Assembly: GCA_020744425.1 (NCBI GenBank)
Contig: JAGMUV010000017.1
Coordinates: forward strand, 434,001 to 498,000
Length of the DNA: 64,000 nucleotides
From: Dactylonectria macrodidyma
Taxonomy: Eukaryota; Ascomycota; Sordariomycetes; Hypocreales; Nectriaceae
Direction of reading: 5' to 3'
In this document: positions 1 through 12,342 of the stretch, piece by piece
Position numbering within the stretch: the first letter of the stretch is position 1
Layout: each line of letters starts with the position of its first letter
The notes under the pieces: generated by a model
Databases searched by the model: none
Told to the model about the DNA's origin: nothing
What the model saw: the letters and a program-made list of their open reading frames with translations, nothing else
Position numbers and translations under genes: made by a program

Positions 1-850
1 CTCGGCCGCGAGTTTCGCACAGGCAGCGCGAGCCTTGAATAAAGCTTGCAAACCAGCATGCGGAACCACGGGAAGCCATGCTCGGAGAGTGTTGGTCATG
101 GCCGGCCAAGCGCCAGTCACTGCGCCAAGGAGACTGTGTTGAACCACTGGGGGAATTCGAGACTCGTCATCTGAAATTTGGATCCCAAAGGATTGGCTGA
201 ATGCAAGCTCGCCAAGAACGTCGATGACGTAGTAATGGAGGACCTTCTTTAGGTCAAACACTTCTTTTCTCTCCGCAAAGCCGCTTATCTTATCGCACAA
301 TATTTTGACGTTTTCGTCCAAATACTGCTCTATGCCCTTGATGTAGGACATAGAGAAACTGTGGGACATGTGTCGTCTGCGGATAGAATGCATCTTTCAA
401 CCAGGCCGAGTCAGCCTTTTCTCAGGTGAATAGGGACTTAAAAAGCCTCACATTTTCATCTCGCATCCCGAATACATTGGAATTTTTGGTGCCGTAAGCA
501 TTGTAAGCATTGTAGAATTCCGTCTTCGGCATGTTTTTTCCTCCTCGTTGGTAAATGATGGAAACTGCGTCCTCGGCGGTGATGCTCAACTTGTCTGGTC
601 CATATCGCACGAAAGGGCCATATCTTTCATGCAGCTCTGTTAGATAATATGGCTGCTGTAACGAAAGAAATTGGAGAACTTGCCAGACATCAGTCAATGA
701 TGCCCAGAACGGTCCCGGGTATGAAGCCAATGGATGGAAGTAGCGCTGATAAATGACATAAAATGCCATACCTCCCACAAGGAGGGAAACCAAGGTTGTT
801 CCATATGGGACTGTATTAGAATCGAATAGCGTGGCGAGTAAAGAAGTCAT
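1..850 (-). CDS. Cytochrome P450 monooxygenase, 5' part only
   Basis: This is the N-terminal part of a microsomal class II fungal P450, a haem-thiolate monooxygenase anchored in the ER. Exon 1 (850-452) encodes 133 residues with a membrane anchor at about residues 15-33, then the hinge motif HPLASYPGP and the B-helix region typical of trichodiene-oxygenase/pisatin-demethylase-like fungal P450s. A 58-bp intron (451-394, GTGAGG...AAAG with a CTGAC branch) joins exon 2, which opens with MHSIRRRHMSHSFS, the helix C region (R-R-R..S..FS). The frame stays open to base 1. The I-helix, ExxR and haem-Cys motifs lie outside the window, so activity cannot be judged. The start is the first ATG before the anchor. 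No neighbour in the window obviously belongs with it. Confidence 0.88.
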
Positions 851-2685
851 GGCGGCTCCAATTTACGGAAGACACTCTTTATCAGCAGAAGCCGACATCA
901 CGCACCATACTTATCACTACACAACTCCGCAATGCATCCTTCCATTTCCTGTTACCATTGTCGCTTTCTCCGACACATCCGAAAAGGTATCCGGAGAGGT
1001 TACGCCCGTTGGTGTAATATCTCCCGGTGCATTGATCCAATCGGATCTAACATAGCCAAGATTGTCGCCGACATTGGTGATTGATTGGACCAGAATACGG
1101 CTGTCCGCTCTTTCGAGGGGGAGTCGATGCTGCCGAAAAGTCAAAAAAGAAAAAACCCGGATTTTTTTACAATTTAACCATTTCTAGACTTAATGCTTCC
1201 ACGGTCGCTGAAGATTAAGCTTTCCTAGCTCTCTTAAGCTCGTAATCTTAAGTGATTGATTGGACGAGTCTCGGCATCCCCTGTCTTCCTGTAAACCCCG
1301 AGGTAAAGACCTGAACGGCAGTTGATTAATGATCGGCACTAGGTTCTACGTTGAGGGCTGCTGCGTCGGCAAAACAGGAGACAAGAGCAAAGGTACTTAA
1401 ATTTCACATCTATCACACTGAAGTAGCGAATTTTGGGACTGCTTCTGAGTCTCCCAACCAGCGGGCAATTGTGATAGACTCCTCTCACTGTTATGACGTA
1501 AAGCATTCAGCATTGATGGCTATGTTGATGAGCCGAAATACACACAGTTGTCCATCGAATCACAGTACCATCATAATGGATCAATATATAACACATGACC
1601 GAGGCTAGATATTAAGCTCTAGAAAGATAGAGGACCTTTCTGCGCATAATGAGCGGCTCGGAATAGGACCCTTACGAGTGATGCGACCTGTAGGAGCCTT
1701 GATTGGTGATTGAACAACTTGAACACCCGACTAAGAGGCTGACTAACAGTCGTTTGTGAGCACCTCCTGTCTATTAAAAGCAATAATTAGAACAGCATTA
1801 CCTTAGAAAGTCTCCGTACTATGTATGCTGCCGGATAAAAAACCAGTCTATCAATTGCAAGCTTACTTATAATTGAGCTTGGCTAGACTACCACGCATTG
1901 ACAGATGGTTATGAGCAAACGCCGGCTTCAGGGCGCTTTCTGGTGAGGGGTTTAGCTGAACTCAAATGCACCGCCAAAATGGTCTACCCTAGAGTTGAGA
2001 CATGCTGCCATGTGAGTATAGCCGGCTGTTAATCCCAAAAAAAAAAAACAATCGAGCTGTTTTGTGAAAAATCAACTTGCAAAAGCGCTCTGACTTCGAC
2101 AGGACGGTTGATCATTTTGCTTTAATATCAAGAAGGGAAAGTATTGGAGGGCACGCAGTGGTCTATATCTATGTTGGACGAGTGTGGGTCAACAATTCAG
2201 TACCATTTCAAAGTTGCCGTCACGGGAAAGAAATGTTTTCAAATTGCCCGAACGAGTCACTCCCCGCGACTAACTAAAAGCTCGTGTTGTCCCGAAAGAC
2301 ATTTCCCGAAACAACCTTCCCTCCGCCGTGATTATTGAAGTTTTTCAATTGCCACGTTGCCTGCAAGCTGAGTCGGCGAAGGCGATGGCACGGAGACTGG
2401 AGTCATCTGTGCCTGAAGCAACCCCCCTGAGGATATAGAGGCTTGAGAACGGGATGAAGCATAAGGATTGAAAACCCCTGCTGGAGGAGATGAGGTTGTG
2501 GGTGCTATAAACCGATCTTCGCTGATCTCACCAACCCAACGCCGAATCTCGGATGAAATGTTAAGGTAGCCTTGATCTGTCGGTGTGGAGAACTTAGTCA
2601 TGCCCATGTGGTTGTCGTGAATACCTTTATGGTTGTATGCGAATAGAATAGCAGACTAGAGAAGAACGCTATGCGCTAGCAGGAA
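851..2685. other. Intergenic region, no supported gene
   Basis: This is 1.8 kb between the P450 start and the first recognisable residue of the NACHT remnant. It holds only short ORFs (under 95 codons, both strands) without recognisable motifs or splice continuity. One on the minus strand (2607-2332) is Ser/Pro-rich, and nothing connects it to a family. The P-loop half of the adjacent NACHT gene would be expected near the right end, but no Walker A motif (GxxxxGK[ST]) was found there. Confidence 0.5.
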
Positions 2686-5261
2686 ATGACAATCTTGTAC
2701 TACTTTGTGGAAAGCCAAAACATGAAGCGAAATACGAGTGTGTCAATCCTGCGCGGGCTCATCTTCCTACTACTCCTGTCTCGGCTACCCCTCATCAGCC
2801 ACATCTTGCCAGACTATGAATACCAAAGGGAGGCGTTGTTCAGCCAAGACTCGTTGGAGGCACTGTGGAGAGTATTCGAGAACATGCTCAAAGACAAGAT
2901 TACCGGGAAGGTGTTTTGCCTTATCGACGGCCTTGACGAGTGCAGAGAAGATTCGCTTCAGCCCTTTGTGCGGAAGATAAGCGACTTTTTTTGCACCCGG
3001 CAGCAGCAAGAAAAGCATTCCAAGGCTGGGGGTACAAATGCAGTGCCTGTCAACCCAACCGCCTCACTGAAGATGGTGCTTGTTAGTCAGGAAAAGGCTG
3101 GCTTTCTGTCGGAATACTTGTCTCAATTCCTCCGCATCAAGCTAGGCGCTCGGCAGAAGATTGGATCGTGCGCCGAAAATCTATTTTCCAGGCCGAATCC
3201 AAATCCTATAACTGGTGCGCGGCTCAAGCTGAACCCGGGTGAGGAACCAAATGGCAATGGCAATGGCAAGACCCAAGCGTTGCAGCCACTGGAGATCTAC
3301 ATCCAGACCAAAGTTACCGACTTGGCTCAGAGACTATGCCTCGATCAAGGGGTTGTGTCGTACGTGAGGAATACTCTCTGTTGTCGCGGAGATGGTAGCT
3401 TTCTTTGGGTCGATCTAGCCATTGCCCATCGAGAGCCATGCACCTGACAAAACCGCGGAAATTGCGCGTCGCCTCCCGTCAACCGTGGAACACATATACT
3501 GCCGCTTTCTCCAACAGATCCCTGAGAACATGATCCAGCGGGCCGTAGCAGTCTTACAATGGGTGGTAATGGCCTTGGTAGTCTCTGAGCTGTCAGCCGC
3601 CTTGACGCAGATGGGCTTCATAGACTGCCAGTCAGATGCTGTGACGAGTCAGATAATTGCGGCCTGTGGCCCGCTGCTTTCCGTCAACCAAGAACTGGTC
3701 GTCCAAATTATCCATGCCTCTGTGAAGGACCTTTTGACAGCAACATCGGGACCGCTATGAAGTTATGCTGCTCTGTTTCAATTCCATATCGGTTTCGACA
3801 ACGTCAGCGGGCAACTCGCCGCGTGCTGCTTGAACTACCTCGAGCAAGGGTGCTTGAAAAAGGGTCCTGTATCGAAGCTGGATGACGTGCAAAAGTTCAA
3901 CGCACGCCTACTCCAATTTCCACTCTTGGCTTATGCCGTCAAATTCTGGCCAGAGCACCTCAGGTCCACAACCGGTTGTACCCTCAATCTTTCCTCGCCC
4001 TTCTTCCAAAAAGGGTCAGCTATTAGAAAGAATTGGTGGCTGTCGTATTACCCCGAGACAACAGGAAAAACTGCCTTGAAGGCGCCACAAGACTTCAACC
4101 TGCTCCATATCGCTGCGTATCTCAACACTGGTTCAGTGCTCGCGAACTTGAACAGCAAGGTGGGCTCAAAGCGCGATTAAACGCCCAAGATAGCCAAGGA
4201 AACACACCTCTTGGGCTCGCAGCCGTCATGGGAAACATGGGCATGTTTGTCCTCCTAATTGAGCGGGGTGCTTCTCAGCCTTTCTACGGTCGAGAGAACT
4301 TGTTGACCGTTGTCTGCCGCAAGGGGAAAGTTCAAATTGCAAAATATCTCCTAGACAAAGGACACGATGCCAATCATGCAGAAGAAGCTGCTGACTGGAT
4401 GAAATTAGCGGGCGGGGCTACTCGGTAGTAAGTTGAAGATATTAGCAGAATGATGAGCGAAAGAGCACCCTTACTGAAATCCGACTCTAGCATTCACGGT
4501 TTGTTCAGCGAGGCTAAGGATTGGAAGAAGGAAGCCCCCTGGCGTCTCTACACTGGGAATATAGGCGAAGGGGAGACACCCCTGCACTGTGCATGCTTTT
4601 TCGGCCACTTGTCTGTTACTGAACTGCTCTTGAGCCGAGGTGCAAGTGTCCACAAGGTAACAACTACAGGTTGGACACCACTACACACCGCGGCTTGGGC
4701 TTGCCACGAAGACTGCGCAAGGCTTCTCATCAATCATGGAGCAAATCCATTAGATGCCACGAATGAGGGCTGGAACCCGATGCACCTCGCAGCATTGCAG
4801 GGACAAACACTCCTCGTCTCTCAGCTCCTGGAATTGGGGGTGCCGATCGACTCTATCACTGTCAAGAAGAAGACAGCTCTTCACCTGGCTGCACAAAAGG
4901 GCAGGGTGGCGACGATGGAGATTTTGATTGCCGCGGGTGCCGCTCTTGATATATAGTCGTGCCAGGGCGAAACTCCGTTACACCTTGCAGCTCGCAGCGC
5001 AGAGCCGGAAGCTGTCGAGACGTTGCTGGCTGCAGGCTCCGATCGGCTGATCACTAACAATGAGGGGAAAACTGCAGCTGATGCTATTGGGACAATCGAA
5101 AGTGGTCTCATTGATGAGCTTCGCGAGATTCGGAGAATTCTCGCGACCTATGGCGATCTAGATTATGTGAGTTCAAGAGCTCTCAATGTCGTTTTTACAA
5201 TTCACCTAACAATTGTATTCTCAAGATTCCCTGGAAGTCTAAGGTGGAGGCAAATGTGTAA
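2686..5261 (+). pseudogene. NACHT-ankyrin NLR-like gene, decayed
   Basis: This is a remnant of a fungal STAND/NLR protein, a family used in non-self recognition. The reading starts inside a NACHT domain (YYFVESQ..., SILRGLIFLLL) and has a clear Walker B box, VFCLIDGLDECRED, at 2914-2955. The Walker A half is missing. After SFLWVDLAI the frame shifts (~3420-3460) into the post-NACHT helical region. An in-frame TGA follows at 3758, then a second frameshift at ~4130-4160. Ankyrin repeats run from ~4080 to 5110 (motifs NTPLGLAA, ETPLHCAC, GWTPLHTAAW, KTALHLAA, ETPLHLAA). They are interrupted by tandem TAG TAA at 4426-4431 and a TAG at 4954. A normal terminal intron (5167-5225, GTGAGT...CTAAC...AAG) still leads to a stop at 5259-5261. 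With at least five lesions and a missing 5' end, this is a pseudogene. It is convergent with the next gene. Confidence 0.85.
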
Positions 5262-5806
5262 CTCATTTAACTCGGTCTTGGAGGTGGTGTGGACAAACAA
5301 TTACGTGGTGGGCAACTTAAATGTTACGTTCTCAGTTTTCGTCTGGGTATCCCGTCTTCCAAGTGCATGTTTTCCACCTCGTAATTTTCGTGTCCCTGCT
5401 GGTCGCATTGTCAGGCGATCTAAACGGCGTCCATCCACGAGATATATCAATGTCTAAGGACTGCTTAGAGAAAGACCGTCTTAACACCCCTGTGTGGGGC
5501 ATGGAAAGTTATATGCCGTGTAGAGAATGAATAATTCTGAGATTCGTCAAACTGAGTTACAAATAGACTCAATTTCTGAGTGTTCCTACTGAAGGCTTCT
5601 GTAAAGCAACGGTGGCATGAAACAAAGTTCTGAGAAGTGGCAATGCAAATTCGAGTGGGACGTTTGGACGCACTGGTAACTTCTAATTACGTCTGTATGG
5701 ATCACGGTATAGGAGTAAAGGAGATACCGGTGCTCTTCATCGTGCTTTGGCAAAACAGGCAGTGTTCTGGGCGGAAATTCAAGTGAGCTTCCTGCCACCT
5801 TGCCAT
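5262..5806. other. Intergenic, 3' ends of convergent genes
   Basis: This is 545 bp between the stop of the NACHT-ankyrin remnant and the stop of the Pfs-domain gene. Short ORFs here lack recognisable motifs. Nothing else was seen. Confidence 0.5.
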
Positions 5807-8226
5807 TCAGATGGCCGTCGTCTTTCCTTGGCACATGTCTGTCGAATTGTTAGCATCAGCACGGGAAACAGTATCAGAGAGCGGACTTACCATCGATAGT
5901 TTGCGTCTGCTTGAAATCGTGTGCACCAATTTTCAACAAGAGCTCTTTTGCGAGCCCTGCAGCCACCGTCGTTGCGTGTTTCCGCTGGGCCTCCGCCGTA
6001 TCTGCGTCGTCGTCGTTACTGATGCCGATGATTGCCACGCATGGAACCATTCCCACCAGCCCGGCTGCCTTTTGATTGGCTTCGAGAAACTTTCCATCAT
6101 GTGCCTTATTGAGCGCGTCGTGGTTCGACTGAAGGTCATCCTGACAGCGAGAGTTCGTGTCCTTCTGGTCAAACCCTGGTTCATCATGATCGCCGACAAT
6201 CCGAGGCATACTGTACCAGGTGTTCCCTTGGTCGGCTCTAAGGCTTGCCAGCGCGTTCAGTACCACTTTGGGTCGGTCATACACCACCTGGTCCACGTAT
6301 CGGGGGCCTGAATCGGGATGAACAACTCCGGGAAACTTGCAGGTGTGCCAAGTGACATTAACATCGCCGGGCCGAGCATCGCTCGGAGGATTGCCACTGT
6401 CGATACCCACCATGAATAGCACTTTGATAGACGGCATACGGGTTACCATGTGCTGGGCTAAGGAGTCTGGAAGCATGTTGCGAGATCCATCGGCAGGGGA
6501 AGATGCGATAACAATCATGTGGCAACCAATCCAACCGAGCCTATAGTCGACTTCTTCACTGACAAGTGAAGACCAAAGTTCGCAATCGTCGTCCAGCATC
6601 TGTACCACCAACCCGGCATCCACCGGCAGCGCACAAATCCAACCAACGGCGAATGCGGAGGAAGTAACGGCGGGCTCCCAGCTAGGGGTCTTACTTGATT
6701 TACTCCGAGTAATCGAGGACTCTGTCATCGTATTTTGCCGTATACAAGAATCATCCATGGTATTTGTGTCAAAGTACACTTTGCCAGGGACATAGTGTGC
6801 TTCGTCGAGTCTATCGGTAAAGTCGACGCCATCGTGGTTGGCGGTGTCGAAACTGGAAAGCTGAAGGTCTGTTGGAATGAGGTTGAGGTCACCAAATGGC
6901 TCGCTTGACACTCTCGTAATCCAATGGAGCAGTCTCTCGGCATGTCCTTTATCGGCCGGGAGGTTGAATGTCCCAACTGGCCTTGTCAGATCATGTGTAA
7001 TGGGCTTCGGCCAAGGCAGAGATCGCAGTGAGAACTCGCGCACATGCTTCATGACGTGGTCTACAGTGTTGTAGTAATCTGGCTGGCCAGAGAAAGGGCA
7101 TATTGGGCATTTGGAAATGCCCCTGGGAATTGTTTTCAGACGATCCAGCTCGTCTTCCACTTGAGTGTACACGATGCGATGTGTGGTATAGAGATGGTCT
7201 TCGCACTTATTCTCGGTCCGGAATATTGGTTTGCTGTAGCTGCAATCTGTACAGACCCATCGAGGCGCATGGTCGGCTGTGACGTGGGCATCCCATTCTT
7301 CTTTCGTGGCGAAGAAAACGGCGGGGCTCGGACACTCCTCAATGATACAGGTGTAAGGAAGCATGTTTGCGTCGATGTGTTGGCTGGTTATCCGCGTCAG
7401 AAAATCCATGTTATTTGAAAATAATGGAGTTGTTCACAAACCTCCACAGTTTAGAGTCGAATCTCTCTTCCATGCCCACGAACTGGGAGCAACAGGGGCA
7501 TTTGCCAGGGGACCAACCCGGAGGGATCGGTGGCGGTATCGGAAGCTCTGCATCAGTGTCTATGACTGTTCCCGGCGATTGAACCTTCAAATAGCAGGGG
7601 CTCAGTTCGGAGCCATGGACTTGCGGTGCTTCCTGGGAATGGATTCGAGCAACCACTGTATGGTGGCGGCGCAGAAGATTCGCATCGATGAGTCGCTTTT
7701 GAATCTGTGTTAGTGTTGATGGATCTAACAGTTCTGGCGGTCCCCTTTTGCTTGGTCGAATGAGAAGCAGAAACTCAAGATGTCGTCTGAGATCTGCGTA
7801 GTCATCGGGGTTGAATGGTAAATCGAGGTTGCAGCGACGGGACACCCTGCAAGAGTGCTTCATTGAATCTTGAGCGCAGGTCAGGGTTTCCATGCACTTT
7901 CGAATGTATCCAACGACCCTGCCAGTGGGTTGATTGGCCTCGAGCTTGGCCCAGTAGTCCTCCAAATTGCGGTCCAGCAAGAACAGGCTGAGTCTGCCTG
8001 GCTTATCGTCGTCATTGTTTTTAGAACTCGAGTCGGAGGAACCCTCGGTCGACGCTCGCGCGATGTCAGCCCAGAGTCTCAGATCAAGTTGCCAGGTTTC
8101 GAACACTGCCTTGTCTGCATCACTCTGTGCGGGAGAGCGTTTGTCAAACTTGGATACACAGGCGTCAGCAAGGTGCGAGACTGAATACTTAACTTCATCG
8201 CTGTTTTTTGATTGATTGGTCCCCAT
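5807..8226 (-). CDS. Zinc-finger plus Pfs (PNP_UDP_1-like) domain protein
   Basis: Three exons (8226-7442, 7383-5891, 5838-5807) encode about 769 aa. The introns are 58 bp (7441-7384) and 52 bp (5890-5839), and the frame closes exactly. Residues 1-240 are a charged helical region as in fungal NLR-associated proteins. Residues ~245-370 are Cys/His-rich, with CPCCSQF, CIIEECPSP...H, CTDC...C..H and CPICPFSG, suggesting three or four C2H2-type fingers. A nucleoside-phosphorylase-like Pfs domain begins at ~506 (FAVGWICALP) and contains VLFMVGIDSG. In fungi this domain usually sits in front of NACHT or NB-ARC modules and is thought to bind or process nucleosides. Here it stands without an ATPase module. 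The last exon adds only about ten residues. Upstream, it shares a repeat-filled intergenic region with the divergent S8-protease gene. Confidence 0.82.
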
Positions 8227-8378
8227 GTTGTGAGTGTGTTAGTGAGTAACAAGTTACGGTGACTGGTAAGTGTTTGAATTTGACGGATGAGGAATTGCGC
8301 ATCCGCAAGAAAGGTTGCTAAATATACAGCAGAAGCTTGCCTAAGGAGCTCGTCGCTTAAAACGTCCTATCGGAGGCC

Positions 8379-8945
8379 AGAGTTGAATAGTACAGGGCGG
8401 AGCAATCATGATTGCGGTTATTCACTGTCGAGCTAATTACCCTTCCTATTGTTTGAGTCTAGCATTTAATTTAATGAAGGTAAGAGTTGATGGCGCAGTG
8501 TGGGGCAGGAGAGATTGTGGCGATTGACTGCCGAACTTCAGTATTACTCACCTACTGATCAAATCTAGCAATCAGATATCTATTGAAGTCAGAGTTGAGC
8601 ATACAAAGTGCGTCAGGAATGTTTGCGGTGATTCATGATTGCCTCCATCCAAGTTTAAGTGATATGCTGCTTGTTGGGATCTGGTAATTATCCTAGATGT
8701 GAAGCGGAATTGAATGGGTTGCACTGGAATTATTGTGGCAATCTATTGACTGCATCCGCCCATGTTTGAACAATCTCCCATCGTTAAGACCTAGCATTGA
8801 CGGGATTCTGGATAAGAGCTAACAACAGAGTAAAGTGAACATCGTTGTACTGCTTCACTAATTGCACCAAACCGCGTTTTGAATACTCACCCGTTGTTGG
8901 CACCTAGCAATTATTATGCAAGTAAAAGCAAACATAGCAGAGGCA
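8379..8945. repeat. Degenerate ~110-bp tandem repeat, about five units
   Basis: Reading the divergent intergenic region by eye shows a recurring order of short motifs. Each unit starts AGAGTTGA (8379, 8483, 8591; variant GGAATTGA at 8706). It continues with a TTGYGGY-AT-TGACTGC block and ends in CTAGCAATTA-like sequence (8459, 8565, variant at 8681, 8791, 8903). Spacings are about 104-116 bp. Units are strongly diverged, so this is an old array. It lies between the start codons of the Pfs gene (8226) and the protease gene (9232) and could affect transcription of both. The rest of the 8227-9231 region shows nothing else. Confidence 0.6.
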
Positions 8946-9231
8946 AGCATGGTTGTCATATTCCACAGATTCCCGCCACCGGAGCTTGACTCTCTTCACC
9001 ATGAGATCCGGCAAGCATTCATTAACCCAGTTGCATGACGCTTTGGCAGATGTATATCTAGGTCGTAATTGGTTTACAGAAAGCAAAATTTCCACTTCTC
9101 GTCTAGTATTTCTTCAACCTTTTCCATCTCACGTTTCTTCTCATTGCGCATGCTTTGATTGGTTTCCACTGCCTTTTCAAACTCGACTTGTTCGAAGCTC
9201 AACGTCTCATGGCAACGAACTGAGACCAAAA

Positions 9232-12099
9232 ATGGCTGACGATGATGCTTGCTACATGCTGGCATCCTGGGCTAAACATTTTAGTCGTTTAGCACAAGAA
9301 GTAGTGTCTGAACCTCGCTCGTCGCTTACCCAGGACCTTAGCGATCTCGTAGAAGAGATTATCAAAAGCTTGAACAGAATCTGCCGATGCGTGGATTCTC
9401 TACCCCGCTATTGGATTAGTCCCGAGGTCGAGATTCGATCCAGGCACCTGTTTGAAAAGTTGGCGCAAATTTGTCTGGTATGGTTCCCCTTGATGCTATG
9501 TTCTTGTTTACGTAGCGACTAGATGTTAATATCTGAGTTCAGTGGCCGCAGAGACTCCAAGTTTTGCCAGGGCTTCTTGTCAGATGCTGTACAAGTGCAC
9601 TCGTTACTCACTGGGCAAACTCTCGAAAGGATACTCCGAAGCACTCCATCCACAAATACATCTCTGACACTAGCAATAAGCCAGAACTTGTGAATTTCAG
9701 TCGAGAATGCCTCCAGCTTCTCGAAGCGCTCAAACCGATCGAAGATGGACAAAACAATGGCCTGGCACTTGATCTAAAGGGGCTTTCTCATACTGACCCG
9801 GTCAAGCATAGTCAAGCGCTTTTCAAGTTTCTTGAGCAACATTGCCGGTGTAATCCCCTTCTGCACAGCGAGCCCGAGCATTGCAATGCCAAATGGCACG
9901 CAGCGAGGCTAGGCTTGGAGCGAGGCCGCAGTTGCACGAAATTTGACATTTTGGTTGCATCTACGGATACGAAATCTTAGAAAGAGTTCCAGTTGATCAT
10001 GTAAGTTTAATTGCACATGGACTGATTGTTTCTTCATCTTGTACTAACTCTGAATCAAACTAAGACCACCAACGACGGAGCTGAATACCATCACTGGAAC
10101 AACTACGCCCCAACAAGGTTTATTCTGTTCATTCATGGACAAAGAAATGCTTTCATGTGCCACGTTTTCATTCGACCTTGATGGTGGTCTTGTTCAGTCA
10201 ACCCACCCTGGCGTCCAAAAGCTCATTCCGGCGGTTGGAGACGGCGAGCCCCTTTCGGGCATTCTTCGCGATTATCGACTCACACACCAAGACAGAATTT
10301 TGTTGGCGTACACAGTGGCAAAGGCCTATTGGCAGTTTTATGATTCGGATCTGATGCGGGTCAAGTGGAGTAGCAACTCGATCTGGTTCATGCCTACTCC
10401 AAATAGCGATGAACTGAATCAGTTACCACTGCGGGTCTTTGTGACTTTGCCGTTCGGCATTCACACTGAGCCTCTCGAAAATGAAGTGCATGACGGCTGC
10501 CTCCCTCTCACTCACTGTTTCCCACGGATCTTTGCTCTGGGCATCATTCTTCTCGAAATTGGGCTTGCTAATCCATTTCCGACGAAGACCTTCATCCACC
10601 CAATTACCCAGGCGAATCACGATTGCAACAAAGCAATCAGCCTTCTCAACGATCTTCGAAAGGCAAGATGGGTTGACGTGCCTCAAAAAAACTACTTCAT
10701 CGACGCTGTTGAATACTGCCTCAAAGATGAACGCTTGTCCAACTTTACCATTCCACAGCTTGACCCTGCCCGACCCGCGAGCTTCCAACCGCGACAGGAT
10801 ATCGCCTCGACAAAGGTATATGTCCACAACAGGGTTGTCCTACCACTCGCATATCTGGCCGAACGTTGCTTCCAAGGAATTTCCACGGAAATGACATATG
10901 TCACGAAGAAGCGGGAGTCGAATGTCACCCACAAAAATCCAGGTCCCGCTATTGTGTCAGGGCTTCGGTACGGAGCTTTACTAAGTGGTGAATTGACGTC
11001 CCGCAAAGAATGGCTTTCGGGTTTAAAAAGTATATCCAAAAAGCTAGATGGCTTGATAAAAGCCCACAACATTGAAACCCGGGTTCGAGTTGCTATCCTA
11101 GACACCGGGGTCGGGCTGAGCAAGTCTTTCTATGAAGAAATTGTTGACGGAAAAATGCGACAGAAGAAGATTATCAACTGGGAGGACTATGTATCACCAA
11201 GGAATGAGTCACCTCCACCCGATCTCTTTGGCCATGGCACACTCATGGCACGACTTATCATGGAGGTGTGCCCGTTCGCAGATATCATAGTTGTCCGTGT
11301 CGCTAAGACCACGAACGACCTTTCAAACAGCCAAGAACGAATTGCCAAGGTAAATATTTACTTTGAGCGATTCCCGTAACTTATACTAACGAAATAAACT
11401 CAGGGCATCAAGTGGGCGGGAGAGCAAGGAGCAAACATCATATCCATGTCGTTTGGGCTATCACGGCCCGATCATGAGATTGCGAAAGCAATGCACGGAG
11501 CTTCGAATAAAGACAAGGGCGTGATCTTCTTCGCCAGTGCGGGAAACTCACCAGACGAGCCTGAATACTTCCCTGCTCGTGACCCATCGGTTATTTCCAT
11601 TTACGCAACTAATACGGATGGTACCTTCGCCAAGTCCAATTCACGGCGTCCAACCGACGGCAGCGCCATATTTAGCACCTTTGGCGATGCAATTGATCCG
11701 AAAATCCAGAACGACTTTGACAAAGAATTTCCTAATGTCTGCCGCCCTGGATCATCTATTGCAACTGCGGTAGCAGCTGGAATTGGTGCGACGATGCTAA
11801 CCTACGCCTCCATCCTGTCGCAAAGATTTGGGGGGCCTCCCCACAGCGAGGCAAGGCGTGTCTTGAGGCGGATGCAGAGCTCACAGGGTATGGCAGCAAT
11901 ATTTCGCGCTATGGCTGAGGAGAAACATCACGGCCGATTTTTTGTGAACCCTTCTCAATTTTGGAAAAACAGAAAGAGCGACGAGGCGAGATACCATGAG
12001 ATATCTGCCCGGCTTTGGGAGGCAGACAGACAACTGCCCCTTCCGGAAACACCATCACGCCCGCCGCAGTCACAGCCACAACGAACAACAATGCCTTGA
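9232..12099 (+). CDS. Subtilisin-like (S8) protease with N-terminal NLR-type region, HET-Q2-like; in-frame TAG at codon 228
   Basis: Four exons (9232-9477, 9543-10000, 10065-11349, 11404-12099) join in one frame of 895 codons. Introns are 65, 64 and 54 bp, the second with a perfect TACTAAC. The N-terminal ~550 residues resemble the helical/kinase-like region found in front of fungal effector proteases (LLAYTVAKAYWQFYDSDL, then FALGIILLEIGLANPF). The C-terminal peptidase S8 domain keeps the catalytic Asp (VAILDTGVG, ~D581), His (DLFGHGTLMA, ~H625), the FFASAGN oxyanion Asn, and Ser (RPGSSIATAVAAG, ~S781). The single lesion is TAG at 9978-9980 (codon 228), where related proteins commonly have Trp. 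TGG to TAG would be one G-to-A change. Translation from the ATG at 10135 would still give the protease domain. The gene faces the probable gasdermin tail to tail, matching the HET-Q1/HET-Q2 arrangement. It may be functional, truncated or a fresh pseudogene. Confidence 0.75.
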
Positions 12100-12342
12100 T
12101 AGTTAGCTGGAACGTTAATCATAGGTTTCAGAATGACGCGGTGTAGTGCACTAAAACGAGCCAGGGTGACACAGCGAGCAGAAAAACGCTACAACAACAC
12201 ACCATACATCTGATCGGATCGATTGGGCAAATTGAGCTGAGCAAGAATTTCGCAGAATGGCAAGAAAACTGGGCCAACAAAGACTGTAGTTTATACGGCA
12301 GCAGAGCTGCTGGAACTAGTCTAGGCAAATAACTCAGATGCA

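Noticed and set aside
7044..7418. A 124-codon plus-strand ORF
   Set aside because: It is antisense to the Pfs-protein exon that encodes the zinc-finger region.
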